Assembly (NCBI RefSeq): GCF_947507565.1
Contig: NC_089181.1
Span: forward strand, 62,001-126,000
Direction: 5' to 3'
Source: Oscarella lobularis
Taxonomy: Eukaryota > Porifera > Homoscleromorpha > Homosclerophorida > Oscarellidae
Length of the DNA: 64,000 nt
Shown: positions 36,203 to 54,100 of the stretch, one piece after another
Layout: each line of letters starts with the position of its first letter
How positions within the stretch are numbered: position 1 is the first letter of the stretch
Program-made: the position numbers and the translations under genes
The notes under the pieces: model-generated
Databases searched by the model: none
Told to the model about the DNA's origin: nothing
The model's input: only the letters and a program-made list of their open reading frames with translations

Positions 36203-36204
<2 letters not shown>
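33186..36204 (-). CDS. Receptor tyrosine kinase with two kringles and an FN2 domain
   Basis: Fifteen coding exons, 744 residues: 36204-36141, 36082-35783, 35724-35428, 35370-35215, 35149-34880, 34837-34573, 34515-34479, 34423-34256, 34195-34128, 34076-33983, 33906-33859, 33810-33715, 33656-33540, 33492-33407, 33354-33186. Order: signal peptide; kringle 1 (22-121, NYCRNPQ); kringle 2 (121-220, NKCRNPN); FN2 (221-272, four cysteines); poly-Thr and acidic stalk; membrane helix about 319-343; juxtamembrane Tyr-Tyr and Leu-Tyr motifs; kinase about 442-735. Catalytic residues are intact: KLGSGQFGTV loop, VAVKTLK (Lys479), HRDLAARN (Asp574), DFG (592-594), activation-loop Tyr604/Tyr605, PVRWTALEAI, SASDVWSFG. 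Two introns have GC donors (after 36,141 and 33,540). The 42-nt intron at 34,838-34,879 keeps the frame if retained. The start is the ATG-ATG before the hydrophobic segment; an upstream in-frame ATG would add a poly-Gly leader. Confidence 0.88.
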
Positions 36205-36233
<29 letters not shown>

Positions 36234-36927
36234 CGCTGCCGCTGTTATCGCCGTGCGAGAAGGAGTAGACTGCGATGTGGGAGCACACTTCGAAGCCTTA
36301 TACATCTTGACCACCGGAACGAATCCCCCTCATGCCACCCAATTCTATATATAACACACAGTTTGTCTTGGTTGCTACGGTAAGCAAACTTCTTTTGTTG
36401 CCCAACTACGACGGACTACTTTAAATAGCAACGCGTCGGTTTAGTTTAATTTAAAAAAAGCAAGGGAGGGGAGAAGCGGACAATTTTGAAATGACCACGA
36501 TTACCTGTAAATCAAGTCTTTCAAATTGACAACAGTTGCTCATTGTGTTCGCGGCTCTTGAAAGCAAGGAAGAAGATAAGGTTTCGTATTTCACTGTCGT
36601 CCAACCTTACGTCTCTCGTGAGAGAGCAGAAAGGCGACGTTTCTTGCTTCGTTCGCATCGCGGCGGCGGCATCACATGATCATCGTCTCCGCTCACGCTT
36701 TCTTTACAGATCAAAGGTGCCGCTTGCAATGGGAGAGTGGTGGAACCACAAAACACAGCGCGATATATTCAGATCACAAAATCTGCACACAAAAATCAAC
36801 TAGGATGTGACGAAAAAGGCACGTACAAAAGAAGTACAGTATGAAAAGAAAAACACAAAGCTCACTCACTCATTCCAGCTGATGCATATGACGATGTTTA
36901 ATGATGATGATGATGATGATGATGATC
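36205..36927. other. Intergenic between lectin receptor and kringle RTK
   Basis: About 720 bp. The RTK-proximal end carries a GCC trinucleotide run (36,210-36,245); read with the RTK frame it would encode poly-glycine ahead of the chosen start, and I take it as 5' UTR. At the lectin end a GAT run (36,902-36,927) abuts the stop codon of the lectin gene. A TATATATAAC-like word near 36,340 could be a TATA element of the RTK gene. No other gene seen. Confidence 0.45.
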
Positions 36928-39900
36928 TCACGGATCGACGGGCGGCTCGTCGTCGTCGTCGTCGGCCGCTCCAAGCATTCCAACGTCGTCACCATCGTCG
37001 TCTCCGTCATCCGTATCGAATTTGGTCTTTGACATGAGATTGTAGGCTCCGCCACCTCCACCCATGCGACGACGCAAGACAAAGAATGCGACGACACCAA
37101 GAGCAATGGCGAGAAGGAGACCGATAATAATTCCTGCAATCGCTCCTCCCGAAAGACCGCCGCCGCCTCCGCCTCCGATGTGGTGGCTAGTGTCATTCGA
37201 CGCTAAATGCATGTCCTGTTAGAAAATGATCCACTTTTGCGCATCTCACTTACCTTTGGAACCTCTAGGAGTCTTGCACGCGTAGGCCAACTTGAGTACA
37301 CCGTCGCATACCCTGTCGTTGAGTCGTCCATTTGACGTAAAAAGCTCGACGCAATTCTCTGTTCCTTTGTAGTTGTCCGGCTGATTGGGTCGCCAGTTGA
37401 GACCGTCTTCATGCACGGGCGATCCGTCCGACCAAACGTAGACGCCTTCGTTGTCGCGATCATTCAATCCGACCCACAGACGTCGCCAGTCGGCCTTGTG
37501 AAGCCAATCGCGTACGAATTGAAATTCGGCGAGCGTGTGAATGCTGAGAAGATCGCTTTGAGAACCCATCGATCGGCATTGGTCTCGCGCTTGAACCCAA
37601 GTCCACAAATCAATTTGTTGGGAAGAGGCCGAGGCGGGAACGACGAAATAGCACGACGTATTGAAGGTGACCCAGCCAGGAGGACAGGCCAGTCCTCCGT
37701 CGGTCGGAGGCACATAAGGCAACGATTCATTGACTGAAATAAAAACAAATGCCGTGTCTGTCTTAGTCTACCAATAGAGCGTATCCATCCATACCTCCTA
37801 TTTTTTCGCATATGTAACCGTTCTTGGAGGCGCACTTATTGTCGTTCCATCTTCCAGAATTTTCGCCGGTATTGCTCGGATACATTTCGACGCAGTTTTC
37901 CGTGCCGCGGTAGTCGTTCGGTTCGCCTCGCATCCAGTTCGAATAAGACATTCCTTTGCCGTCGGCCCAGACGTACGTTTCACTTTGATCGGTCAAGCCA
38001 ATCCACACGTTACCCGTGATAGATCCGACTTGCGATTGAACGAACGTCTGTTCATACGAATCGGAAATGACGACGAGATGAGAATTCATGCTAGCACAAG
38101 CGGTGACGGCATCTGTGTACGATCGCGACGTATTCGGAGTCTTCGCTACAACGAAGTAGCACGAGTAACCGCTCGAAATCCAACCAGGTTCACATTTGAC
38201 TAGAAACAGTAGAAAAAAGTGACGTCACTTTTGGGGGGAGGGTTACTGTACTCACATGCTTTGCCGGAAAAGTCGAAGGTAAACGACCCCGATGCCGTCC
38301 CTTTCGACGAAGATGCAATGCTGTTAAAATTTGCCTCCGAATAGTAAGAACGACCGGGAAGTTGAATGACGGTCACGTTGCCCCCTAAACAAAAAGATGA
38401 TAAGTGTACCACATACAGTAGGGAAATGCATGGTACCTGTTGAGCGGACTAGCCACGATTGCATGGCCGCTCGACAGATAGACGAATCGTCAGAATAGAC
38501 TTGATAGCCAAAGACTTTTGCATCCTTTACTTGATCGCAATCGGACGGACACCCTATAATCGTTGTGCCAGAGCAGCCTTTGGGCACGCACGTCTGATAA
38601 GTGTCGGAGCAGTCAAGAGCTAAGAAAATTATTATTCAATTGGAAATGTAATTAACAGAGGAACACGTACGAACGAAGGGAGGAGGTGAGCCGGGGTCTA
38701 AAAAGAAAAATAGAAACATTTCTGATATGTGAATAATAATAATAATCAAATTCTTACATTTTTTCATTTTGCAAACAAACGGTCGCTTGTTCTGACATCC
38801 CAGATCATTCCACCGACCTTGCGCCGAATTGAGATAGACGCAGTTCTGCGTTCCATCGTAATCGTTCGGCTGATTTCGCCACCACGACGTAATCAAGACG
38901 GGAAGGCCGTCCGTCCAGACGTACGTGTGCTCAATAACGCGATCATTCAGTCCAATCCACACGTTTCGATTGCCGCCCCACAGTTTGTATCGAGGCAAGA
39001 CTTTGGTCGTAATAAAAGTGCTTTCTCTCACACTGACAATGCTAGCCAGATGAGAACTCTGATTAGGAAATAAACCGGCGCAAAACATCTCGGCTTCGGG
39101 CCAAGAGACGGCCGTCGCATTCGCCTGATAACAGTAGGGATCGTCCATCAAAGACATCCAGCCAGGAGGGCACGTGCCTATATTATAGATAGTCTATAGA
39201 ACACATGCAATCAAAATTACCAACGTACCCCAGATAGAAAGAGTCGGAAGACTCGGACGATGAACAGTTAATCCATCTACGTACATACATCTAGTAGATA
39301 GTATAGGATACTTATAATATTGCTTACTTCTCGGTTTCTTGCAGATAAACGGCTGCGTTTTCGTGCATGCGTTGTCGTTCCAATATTGACCGCGAACAAT
39401 TTCGCCGCAATTCTCGTCGCCCCTCCAATTGTTCGGCTCGCCGTTGTTCCAGTAGGAGAAGGGAAAGTCGGAGCCATCGACCCACTGAAACGTTCCCTCT
39501 TTGACGTTGTCTGACAAGCCAATCCACATTCGATTCGTTGAATCCGAATTATTGATCGTATTCAAGATGGTATTGGCGAGAAATTCCTCTTCGTCTAGAC
39601 TAGTTATGCTCGTCAAATTGGCCTTGTGTTGTTGGCAATAAGTCTGGGCGTCAGTCCACGTCTGTTCCTTTGAAGTGCCAGCACCGTAGCTAAAGTAGTA
39701 GCAATATGACCCGTGAGAATACCAACCACTGTCGCATTGGTATTTGTCTAAAAGACACAGCAGTAAATAGAATCACAATCAAATAACGCGAGAAATGAGC
39801 TCACAAAATGGCTCGATAGTGGCAGCCTGAACAGTGGGACTTTTGTCTAAAAAAAGAAGAATATAAAGCTTATTTAACATACGATGATGATCTATCCTAC

Positions 39901-42270
39901 GTACTAATACTAATTTTGCATGCAAAATGAATTTGTCGTCCACAGGCCAAATCATTCCATTTCTTTGATCCGTAAATTTGCGCACAGTCCTCTTGACCGT
40001 AATAGTTATTTGGCTCGCCACGATTCCAATTGGTGAATTGCACAGGCGATCCGTCAGACCAAACGTAACCGCCTTCAATGTTACGATCATTCAATCCCAT
40101 CCAAATGGTGCCATATTGCTTCTGTTGGAATTGCGTCACGACAAAGTTCAATTCGTCCGTGCTGTGAATGCTAATCAAGTCGGCGCCGTATTGTCGGCAA
40201 CGAGCTCGCGCATCCGTCCACGAGAGACGGAGAGGATTTTGAAAATTGTAGCACCAATTGTTGAAGCGTTGCCAACCACCACTAGCACAACTCCGTGGAG
40301 CTAAAAAATAAGAAGATCCAAGATTATCTTATTGGAATCCTGCTACAAACTTACAATGAGTCGGTTGTGAAGGCGCGCTCGTTGTAGCAGTAGAAGCTAA
40401 AAGAATACGTTTCATTTCTCATCAAGGAGATGATGATGGATGATGCATTCTACGTACTTCGTTTTTCGCAAATGTATCCCTGTTTTGCCGTGCAACTTCT
40501 GTCGTTCCACAGTCCATTGACGAGATGATCGACTTCTCGAGCGTAGAACTCCGTGCAGTCTTCGCTGTGACGATAGTCATTCGGTTCACCTTGTCTCCAC
40601 GACGTGAATTCAATTGGCCAATTATCATCTGATACATAGACGCCTTCGGTTGCCATGTCATTGATGCCAATCCACATTCGAAGAGCGTCACTTCCCCCTT
40701 TTTCGAGAAATTTCGCCGTTAGAAAAGCATTTTCGTATTTGTTGTTGACGTGAACAAGATATCCGCTTTGTTTACGACAGAACGCTTGGGCATCCGTGTA
40801 GTTGAGTTTCTTGTTTTTATCAGATCCCGTCTCCAACCAGTAGCAATGTCCATCGCTGGATACCCATCCCTTATCACAAGCTACAAAAGGAAAGAAGAAT
40901 CACTAACTATTTTTAGTCAAAACGCCTATTATACTAGGAGAGACGACTGGAGGAGCAGATTGATCTAAAAAAACGAACGATACATCAACATACGCCGTTG
41001 TCTTGCAAGATGACTTATCCCTTACCTGGATGCGTTTTACAAACGTAGCCTCTCTTTTGACCACACCATCGGTCATTCCAGAGGCCAGTTGCAGAGTCAA
41101 AATCAACACAGTCAACACGACGACCCTGACTATTCGGCTCTCCGGGGCCCCAGTTGGAGTACCTTTTAGAATCTTTATAAAGAAGAGACAAAAATGATGA
41201 TGAAGAATTGAATTACGTGACAGGAGTTTGATCTGTCCATTTGTAGACGCCTTCCGTTGCTTGATCATCCAGTCCAATCCACACGTCGACACCTTGACGA
41301 AGCATGTAGAGAATGATTGCCTGTTGAAAGACGTCTTCTATGGACGCCAGATGTGAAGAGACAGGCAAATTCTGGCACGCTTTTTCCGCATTTGCGTACG
41401 TTGTCGGCGTTGTTGGCACATATTTGTAGCAGTGACCATTACTCTGAGTCCAGCCACTGTGGCAGTACTGGTTATTAACTAAAGAAGAAGAGAGTAAACA
41501 CTGATGATCTAATTATAGAAAGTGGAGGCGAGGTCTCAACGACTAATTGGAATCACGTTCCAATCACGTTTACAACTCACCAACTGGAGGCTGTGTCGGT
41601 CTTTTGTAACCATCTTAAAAACGTCAAATTAGAAGATAGATGCAAGAGATGAATTTACAGTACTTACATTTGGGCTGTTTGCAGATGTAAGCAGTGAGTT
41701 CGTCACACTCTCTATCCGTCCAACGACCGGTTGATGTTTTCATAGCAACGCAATCCTTTCCAGTGACCGTTTTAAAGTTATTCTCCCAATGAGTGTACGA
41801 GACGGCGCTTCCATCGCTCCAGTGATAACCACCGCTCGTAACACGTGCATTCAATCCAATATAGACAGACGCAATGTTGCTAATTCCCGCAGTCGACGTC
41901 AGAAGTGAATAGACGAAAGTCTGTTCACTCGCCGAACCGATGCTGACGAGATTTCCTGGCCTTCGTCTTCCACTGTCTGTATTTCGACAGTCCCCTACGC
42001 CAGATCCCCACCACTTTGCGTCAGCGTATGTAACGCCTTTAACAATGTAACAGTAGTCGCCATGCTGCGTCCAACCGGACGAACACGGGGAAGGAGGAGC
42101 TAAAAGGATTTCTGTGTATTAGCGCCACGCCCCTCAGGAGGACCCCCTATGTGAAAGTAGCCCCCAAGATGCAGCAGACCCTTACGTGGAGTTGTTTGAC
42201 AATTTGCTTGACGTTGTAATCCGAAGACGAGAACAACTAGAAAAAAGGTGCACATGAGGAGAGAACCCAT
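36928..42270 (-). CDS. Receptor with eight C-type lectin domains and one LCCL domain
   Basis: Nineteen exons, 1,420 residues, every intron phase 1: 42270-42186, 42099-41668, 41613-41581, 41478-41217, 41162-41026, 40964-40935, 40880-40458, 40396-40355, 40300-39911, 39846-39805, 39747-39328, 39276-39229, 39177-38758, 38697-38671, 38619-38437, 38384-38256, 38199-37795, 37733-37254, 37202-36928. Signal peptide about 1-25; lectin domains in exons 2, 4+5, 7, 9, 11, 13, 17 and 18; an LCCL domain in exons 15-16 (YSDDSSICRAA, GSFTF) between lectin domains 6 and 7; membrane helix about 1350-1372; acidic tail. Tiny Pro/Thr-rich linker exons separate most domains. Sugar-site motifs differ: EPN in five domains, QPN in domain 6, QPD in domain 8, none clear in domain 1. 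WND is present in domains 2 to 7. EPN usually goes with mannose-type and QPD with galactose-type binding, so mixed specificity is inferred. It resembles mannose-receptor architecture but lacks the N-terminal ricin and FN2 modules. Confidence 0.88.
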
Positions 42271-42965
42271 ACGTATGTCTATACGGAGGAGGCGTTGCTA
42301 GACACAGGCGACTACAAAAACGAATGAGAGCGCTGTTGCAACGGCTGCAGCTCGCCCTTGCGACGAAATGAGAAATGAGTACAGGAAGTTATCGCGGCGG
42401 CGACACACACTTGTTGCGCCTTACTCGAGCAAACAAACTTGAGAAAGAGTGATGCGGCCATGTTTTGAACGGAAGTTCTCGTCGAAAACGCCCGAGAGGA
42501 AGAGAAAGAGCTCGATTACAGGTCGTACCACTCAACGCGGCGGCACGCTCATGCGCCTTGCTAATATGCATGACGTTCGCATACGGGAGGCATAGAAATG
42601 GCCGCAGCCCCGTGAGCCCCGTGTTGCGATGGAGCAAAGGACTGTCGGGACAGGAAGATATCACGAACGCGATCGCATACGCACGTATACACACACAGCA
42701 CGCGAGGGGGGGGGATCCGGTGGGGTGACGCGCACGAAATCGGCGAGAAAAGGAAGAAGGTCGATAGAAGGAAAACGACGACATCCTAAGCTAAAGGATT
42801 CGTGTCTTCTCCAAATCGCGCGCAATAGACTGCGATACGGGATCGGGACCCCAAAAGCGCTGACATCGAAAACATCGCCAGATCGTTTGGTGAGCGAGCC
42901 CTATCGCACGAAAGCGTCGTAAGAGATTGCGATATTCATTCGTCGAAAAGCGCTCACATCGCGCA
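42271..42965. promoter_or_regulatory. Divergent intergenic region, lectin receptor / INO80
   Basis: About 695 bp separate the start codons of the lectin gene (minus strand) and INO80 (plus strand), so this segment should contain both promoters and 5' UTRs. It is CpG-rich toward INO80 and has a run of eight G residues near 42,708. ORFs here show no motif. No TATA box stands out. Assignment as promoter is from layout only. Confidence 0.5.
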
Positions 42966-49405
<6,440 letters not shown>

Positions 49406-49552
49406 GACGAATTTTATTTTGATTTAGCGAGAAAGGCAATTCATTGGTGTGATTAATAATGCATGTCATGTTCTAATTAAATAATCACCCCATCTCAGTA
49501 GCTATAGGACATACAGTACATGCTACACACAAAAATGTCATCATATCGTTCT
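49406..49552. other. Convergent 3' ends of INO80 and TBP
   Basis: Only 147 bp lie between the two stop codons, so both 3' UTRs and polyadenylation signals must fit or overlap here. AATAATGCATG and TAATTAAATAATC words are present; I cannot assign a poly(A) site to either gene. Confidence 0.45.
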
Positions 49553-50669
49553 TCACGTCTTTCGAAAGCCTTTTAATATTGGATAAATGTTCTCAAAAGC
49601 TTCATATATTTCTTCTCGTTTCTTAGCACCTTAATTAATTAAAAATTTTCCCCGTTTAATTTAAACAGAGCTGCGTTTGTTTATCACCTGTCAAAACGAC
49701 TTTTCCAGAGACAAAAATAAGCAATACAATTCTTGGCTGCACCATACGATAAATAAGACCCGGAAACAGTTCCGGCTCATAGCTAACAATAAATAATAAA
49801 TAATAAATAATACGTTAAGGATCATACTAGTAGAGACCTTGCAAACTGAGAATGAGCCAAAACGAGACCCTCTAGACGAATAGGAAATTTGACGTCACAA
49901 CTCCCAACCATATTCTGAATTTTGAACTCAGTAAATTTGGCCTAGAAAGAAAGAAACAATAGAACCACAAAAGAAAATGCACTATTTGTCACGTGATACC
50001 TGAAAACCCAATTTTTGTATAACTCTTGCATATTTTCGAGCAGCCAATCTCGAGTGATCTTCACTAGAGAAGAGATAATCATGCATAGAGGTCACCCCCC
50101 CCCCCCCCCCCGGGGGGAGAAAGAAACCTTTTTGCTCCCGTGCACACCATCTTCCCTGAGCTAAAAATAAGAGCAGTCGTTCTCGGATCTCTTATTCTCA
50201 TAATAACGGCAGCGAAACGCTATAAAAGACGACTAATTAATTATTTAACTATTTAATTTGTTTGTGTACAGTACCTTTGGATTGTATTCGGCATTTCGAG
50301 CGTGCAAAGCGATCGTCTTCAAATCGAGTTTACAGCCAAGATTGACAGTAGAAACGATATTTCTTAGAGCGAAGCGTTTGAATCGCGCGACACAATAAGT
50401 ATTTAGTCTCTTACTGAAGCTCTGGAACGATTCCTGACGCTTGAGCTGTCATGGGCGTTCCAGGAGTGCGAGGAGTCATCGGCTGAGAAAGCGGCGTCGC
50501 TGGAGAGAACATGGGACTCGGAACGTGAAGACCTGCTCAGAAAATAATCTCTAGATGGATTTCGTGGCGATTTCGACGCACTGCTGCCACTCGATTGGAT
50601 CTTTTGCTTCGCTATTTCGAGCGAATCTGTGTCCTCGTTCGCTGGTGCAGGAGGAGGAGGTGGGGGCAT
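49553..50669 (-). CDS. TBP: TATA-box-binding protein
   Basis: General transcription factor that bends promoter DNA in TFIID, SL1 and TFIIIB. Eight exons, 241 residues: 50669-50582, 50532-50415, 50362-50275, 50219-50128, 50063-50000, 49941-49838, 49782-49688, 49629-49553. After a short N-terminal part (MPPPPPPAP, then [20 protein letters not shown]) the two saddle repeats are complete: [124 protein letters not shown] and the [14 protein letters not shown] end. There is no long poly-Gln tract as in vertebrates. The gene converges on INO80 (147 bp between stop codons) and is head-to-head with BAZ1A. Confidence 0.97.
50095..50117. repeat. C17-G6 homopolymer junction in a TBP intron
   Basis: Seventeen C residues run directly into six G residues within the 64-nt intron between TBP exons 4 and 5. 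On the transcribed (minus) strand this reads C6 then G17, able to form a G-quadruplex or a short G-C hairpin very near the splice donor. Homopolymer length may be assembly-sensitive. Confidence 0.85.
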
Positions 50670-51185
50670 CAAAAGCTAAAGCGAAACGCGTACGAAACAG
50701 CTTTGAATGTAGCGTATTTCGCGTTTTTACTCGATCCGCATCCATGTTTCTTTTTTCCGTGACGTCGCTTCTGCGTCACACAAAGTCCCGACTCTCAAAG
50801 AGGTGGGTCCCAATGGGGACCCATTTCCTTTGAAAAAAACCTGCCAAATGCCGTCGAATTTGTTTGTCGCTTTCAAAGTGATCGTCGACGACGAGCTCAA
50901 AGCATAGAAAAGCGTGGAAAAGCGCGGCATTTACGGCGGTCGCCTCCCATGCATTATCCTGGGACTCTCGGTGTGTCGATACACCGAAAGAGGGGCCCCA
51001 CCAAGAGCAGCCAGCCCATCATACGGCCCCTTGGGTTCCGGGCACGCGTCACTAGTCAACGGTCGTCCCCACAGACACGACAAAAGCGATCGAATCGATC
51101 GAGAAAGGTGAAGAAAAGCGCGCGAGAGTGGAAAAATCAGCGAGAAGTCGTCTCGGATCGCGCGCGCGCACATCGCGTCACCGCC
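50670..51185. promoter_or_regulatory. Divergent intergenic region, TBP / BAZ1A
   Basis: 516 bp between the start codons of TBP (minus) and BAZ1A (plus), presumably a shared bidirectional promoter with both 5' UTRs. It includes GGTGTGTCGATACACC (near 50,971; TCGA centred, partly palindromic) and GGGTCCCAATGGGGACCC (near 50,804), a near-perfect 18-bp inverted repeat. ORFs over it lack motifs. Confidence 0.55.
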
Positions 51186-54100
51186 ATGCCTCTATTGAAC
51201 AAGAAATCGTTCGTCCCATCGGCGCCCCCCAACAATATGCACCCGGACGAAGAGATTTTCGTGTGCAAAGCAACAAACGAAGCATTTCGCGACTACGAGT
51301 AAGTTCGTTTTCGAAGAGGAGTCGATTTGTTTGCGACGACGATCCCACGTGCTCTAGAGACTTTTTCCAACGCTCGGTCCAATGCAATAGTCAAATGTGG
51401 ACGTGCGAGTATTCGGGACGAACGAATCTAACATACGACGAATGCTTGGCGTCGGAACGCGAAGCGCTCGATCTTTTCGATTCGTTTCCCGACGCGCTTA
51501 AACGTCCCGTTCTCGCGCTCGTTCATCGCGTACGTCGAGCCGGTTTGCATCACGTCGTCGAAGACGTCGTCGCTTTTTATCGCGATCGTTTCGTCGTCGG
51601 AGAAACGATAAGCGTTTCCTATGCGGGACGAAAGTAAGGAAGGGAAAGGGAAGAGACATTTTTTTCATATTCATCGATTTATTTTTTCAAAAAGGACTCC
51701 TGCTCTTGTTGTCGCCTCTTTTGTCACTGATCATCTCTATTGTTCCAATGCTATTGATGGCGGCGATTCAAGCGCCTCCGTCGTTGCCCCTGACGACGCT
51801 GCCGCCACCGATTCTCCTTCCGCCACCCCCAAATATTATCCGGCTGTTGTCGGACCAAATCCTGCCTTATACATTTATGAATTAGAATACTTGAATCCAC
51901 TTGAATCACACATGATGCCCACTGTCTTACCCGGAAAATTTTTGAGGTACTTTCTCCCCTGAGCTCTTCTTCTTCTTGTCATCATCTTCTCTTCTTCTAT
52001 TTAGTCGAAAAAAATCGACTTTTACTAGAGAAAAAACGAAATTGTTTTTGAAATTATGTCTTTCGAAAGACGAGGGAACCGACAGAACGCTGTGGTTTGT
52101 TCGGGTAAAATTCATTTCACTTCTCCTCCTTAACTTAACAATGACTCTTCTATACTATAGTCTCATTTGGTGGTCAAATACGGGCTGGATGATCCGCCCT
52201 TGCACAGCTTTCACATGATGATTAATCCCTTAGCTTATCCACCAGAACCCGTTCAAAGTGCCCCTAGTGTTCGTCCGCCTTCTAGCGGCGGCGGTCGTGG
52301 CGGCGGCCACGCAAAACGACGAAAAACGTTGTCTAGCACAAAATCAGGCCAAATGATTCCCCTTGTTAAAGGTCTCATTCCAAAGTCTTCACGTGAGAAT
52401 AGATTCCACATTTTTTTCGCGTTTCTATTAATTATGAATTTTTAGCGCGATCAACAGCCGACAAATCGTCTTCGCTTACTTCTCCCGGTTCTATGCAAAG
52501 AACAATGCAAGTCCTTCACAAATTAGGTCAGTCGTCAATTTCAGCGAAAGAACGACGAGCCCTATGGGAAAAGGAATTAGTTCGAAGGCAAGCGGAGAGA
52601 GAAGCAGAGAGAACAAAAGTAAGCGCGCATGACGACACACATTCGACGTCATTATTCTACACCACCACTACGTAGAAAAAACAAGAACAAGAAGCATTGA
52701 AGGCAAAGCGAGATAGAGAGAGACTCAAACGAAGAGAAGAGGTATGCACTGTCTCTCTAAGAAGCGCTGGGCTAGTCATCGTTTTTTTAGCGACAGAGAG
52801 ATGTTGAACTGGGGAAAACGCATACAAAGGAGAAGGGAAAGCGTTCTAAGCTCGAAGTAAGACTTATTATAGTCATTATCATCTTCTTTTGACTCTTCTT
52901 TGCCGTTGTAGCGTCAGCGAGATGCCGAGTTGGAAAAACTGAGAAGAAAGAAGGAGAAGGAAGAGGTAACAGCTTTATTGATTATTATTAATTCAAAGTT
53001 ATTTTCATATTATCCTAAGGCAAAGGAGCAACTTCGTTTGGAAAAAGAATCGACAAAAGAAGCGCAGGTCTTGTGGTTGAAGCCTAGAGACGATTTAGAG
53101 TGCAGTGATCACAAGGTAAAAATGAAGACAAGGGCAATTCTTTTGTTTCTACACTTTCCTTTACTCAGCCTTTACCAAAGCCTTCTCCCGTTCAAACCCG
53201 ACTTCCTATGGAGCACTTTGGCGACGCTCTCATGCTCTTACAGGCCATCTACACCTTCAAACAATTTCTAGACGTTGAGAACTACTTCAAAGACGGAGGA
53301 GGAATCTCTTTCGGTACACAGAGGAGCCAATGAATGAATGTTCGAACGATGGAATTTTATTCTTTCCTTAGCTACAGTCGAAGAGGCGCTTTTGTCATTG
53401 AGCATGGAGAGTTCCCTCTTTCCCTTACTCACTATGCTCCTAAAAGCGACGTTTCGTTTCCTTGAAGCCGAAGAAGAATGCAAGCCATTCGACGTCATCG
53501 GAATGAATCACACGACGACGAATCGCGGCGGCGGCGGAAAAGCGGCGACAGCGACGGCGACGACAATCAATAGCGGCGACGCTCTAGAGAACGACGCAAC
53601 GACTCAAGACGACGACGATGACGACGACGAAACACTAGGTCTCAATTGTTCCAAAGCAGATGACGACATTCTTCTCGAAATCGAAGAAAACGGCGATAGC
53701 GGCGGCGCTGTTCCGTCCGATTTTGACCTGCGTCAGACGGCTCGAGATGCGTTCCTTTGGCCGCTTCGCTACCAAGGAACGCTGCTTAGTGAAATGAATA
53801 TTAGCGCTTTGACGATTACGGAAATCGTTCGTCTTCACTTTATGAGTGCCGGAGGTCGAGCCTTTGGAAGCGTTTCCAATTTTCGCTACGTTCGTCGCGG
53901 CGCTTTTACCGATTGGGACGATCCGGCTTGCGAATTAAAATGTTGCAATCCCATGTTGGTGAAACGCTTGGAGACGATTTCCGTCTTCGAATTGACGGTC
54001 GGCGAAAAATTGGAAATTTTAAACGCGTTGACGAATCAATTGCTCACTTTCGCCGCCGTGCGCGATTTCATGGAAAACGGCATCAGTCGTCACAAACAGA

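Noticed and set aside
36205-36288. Upstream in-frame ATG with poly-glycine leader for the kringle RTK
   Set aside because: A poly-Gly leader before the hydrophobic signal peptide is unlikely; the ATG-ATG next to the signal peptide is a better start.
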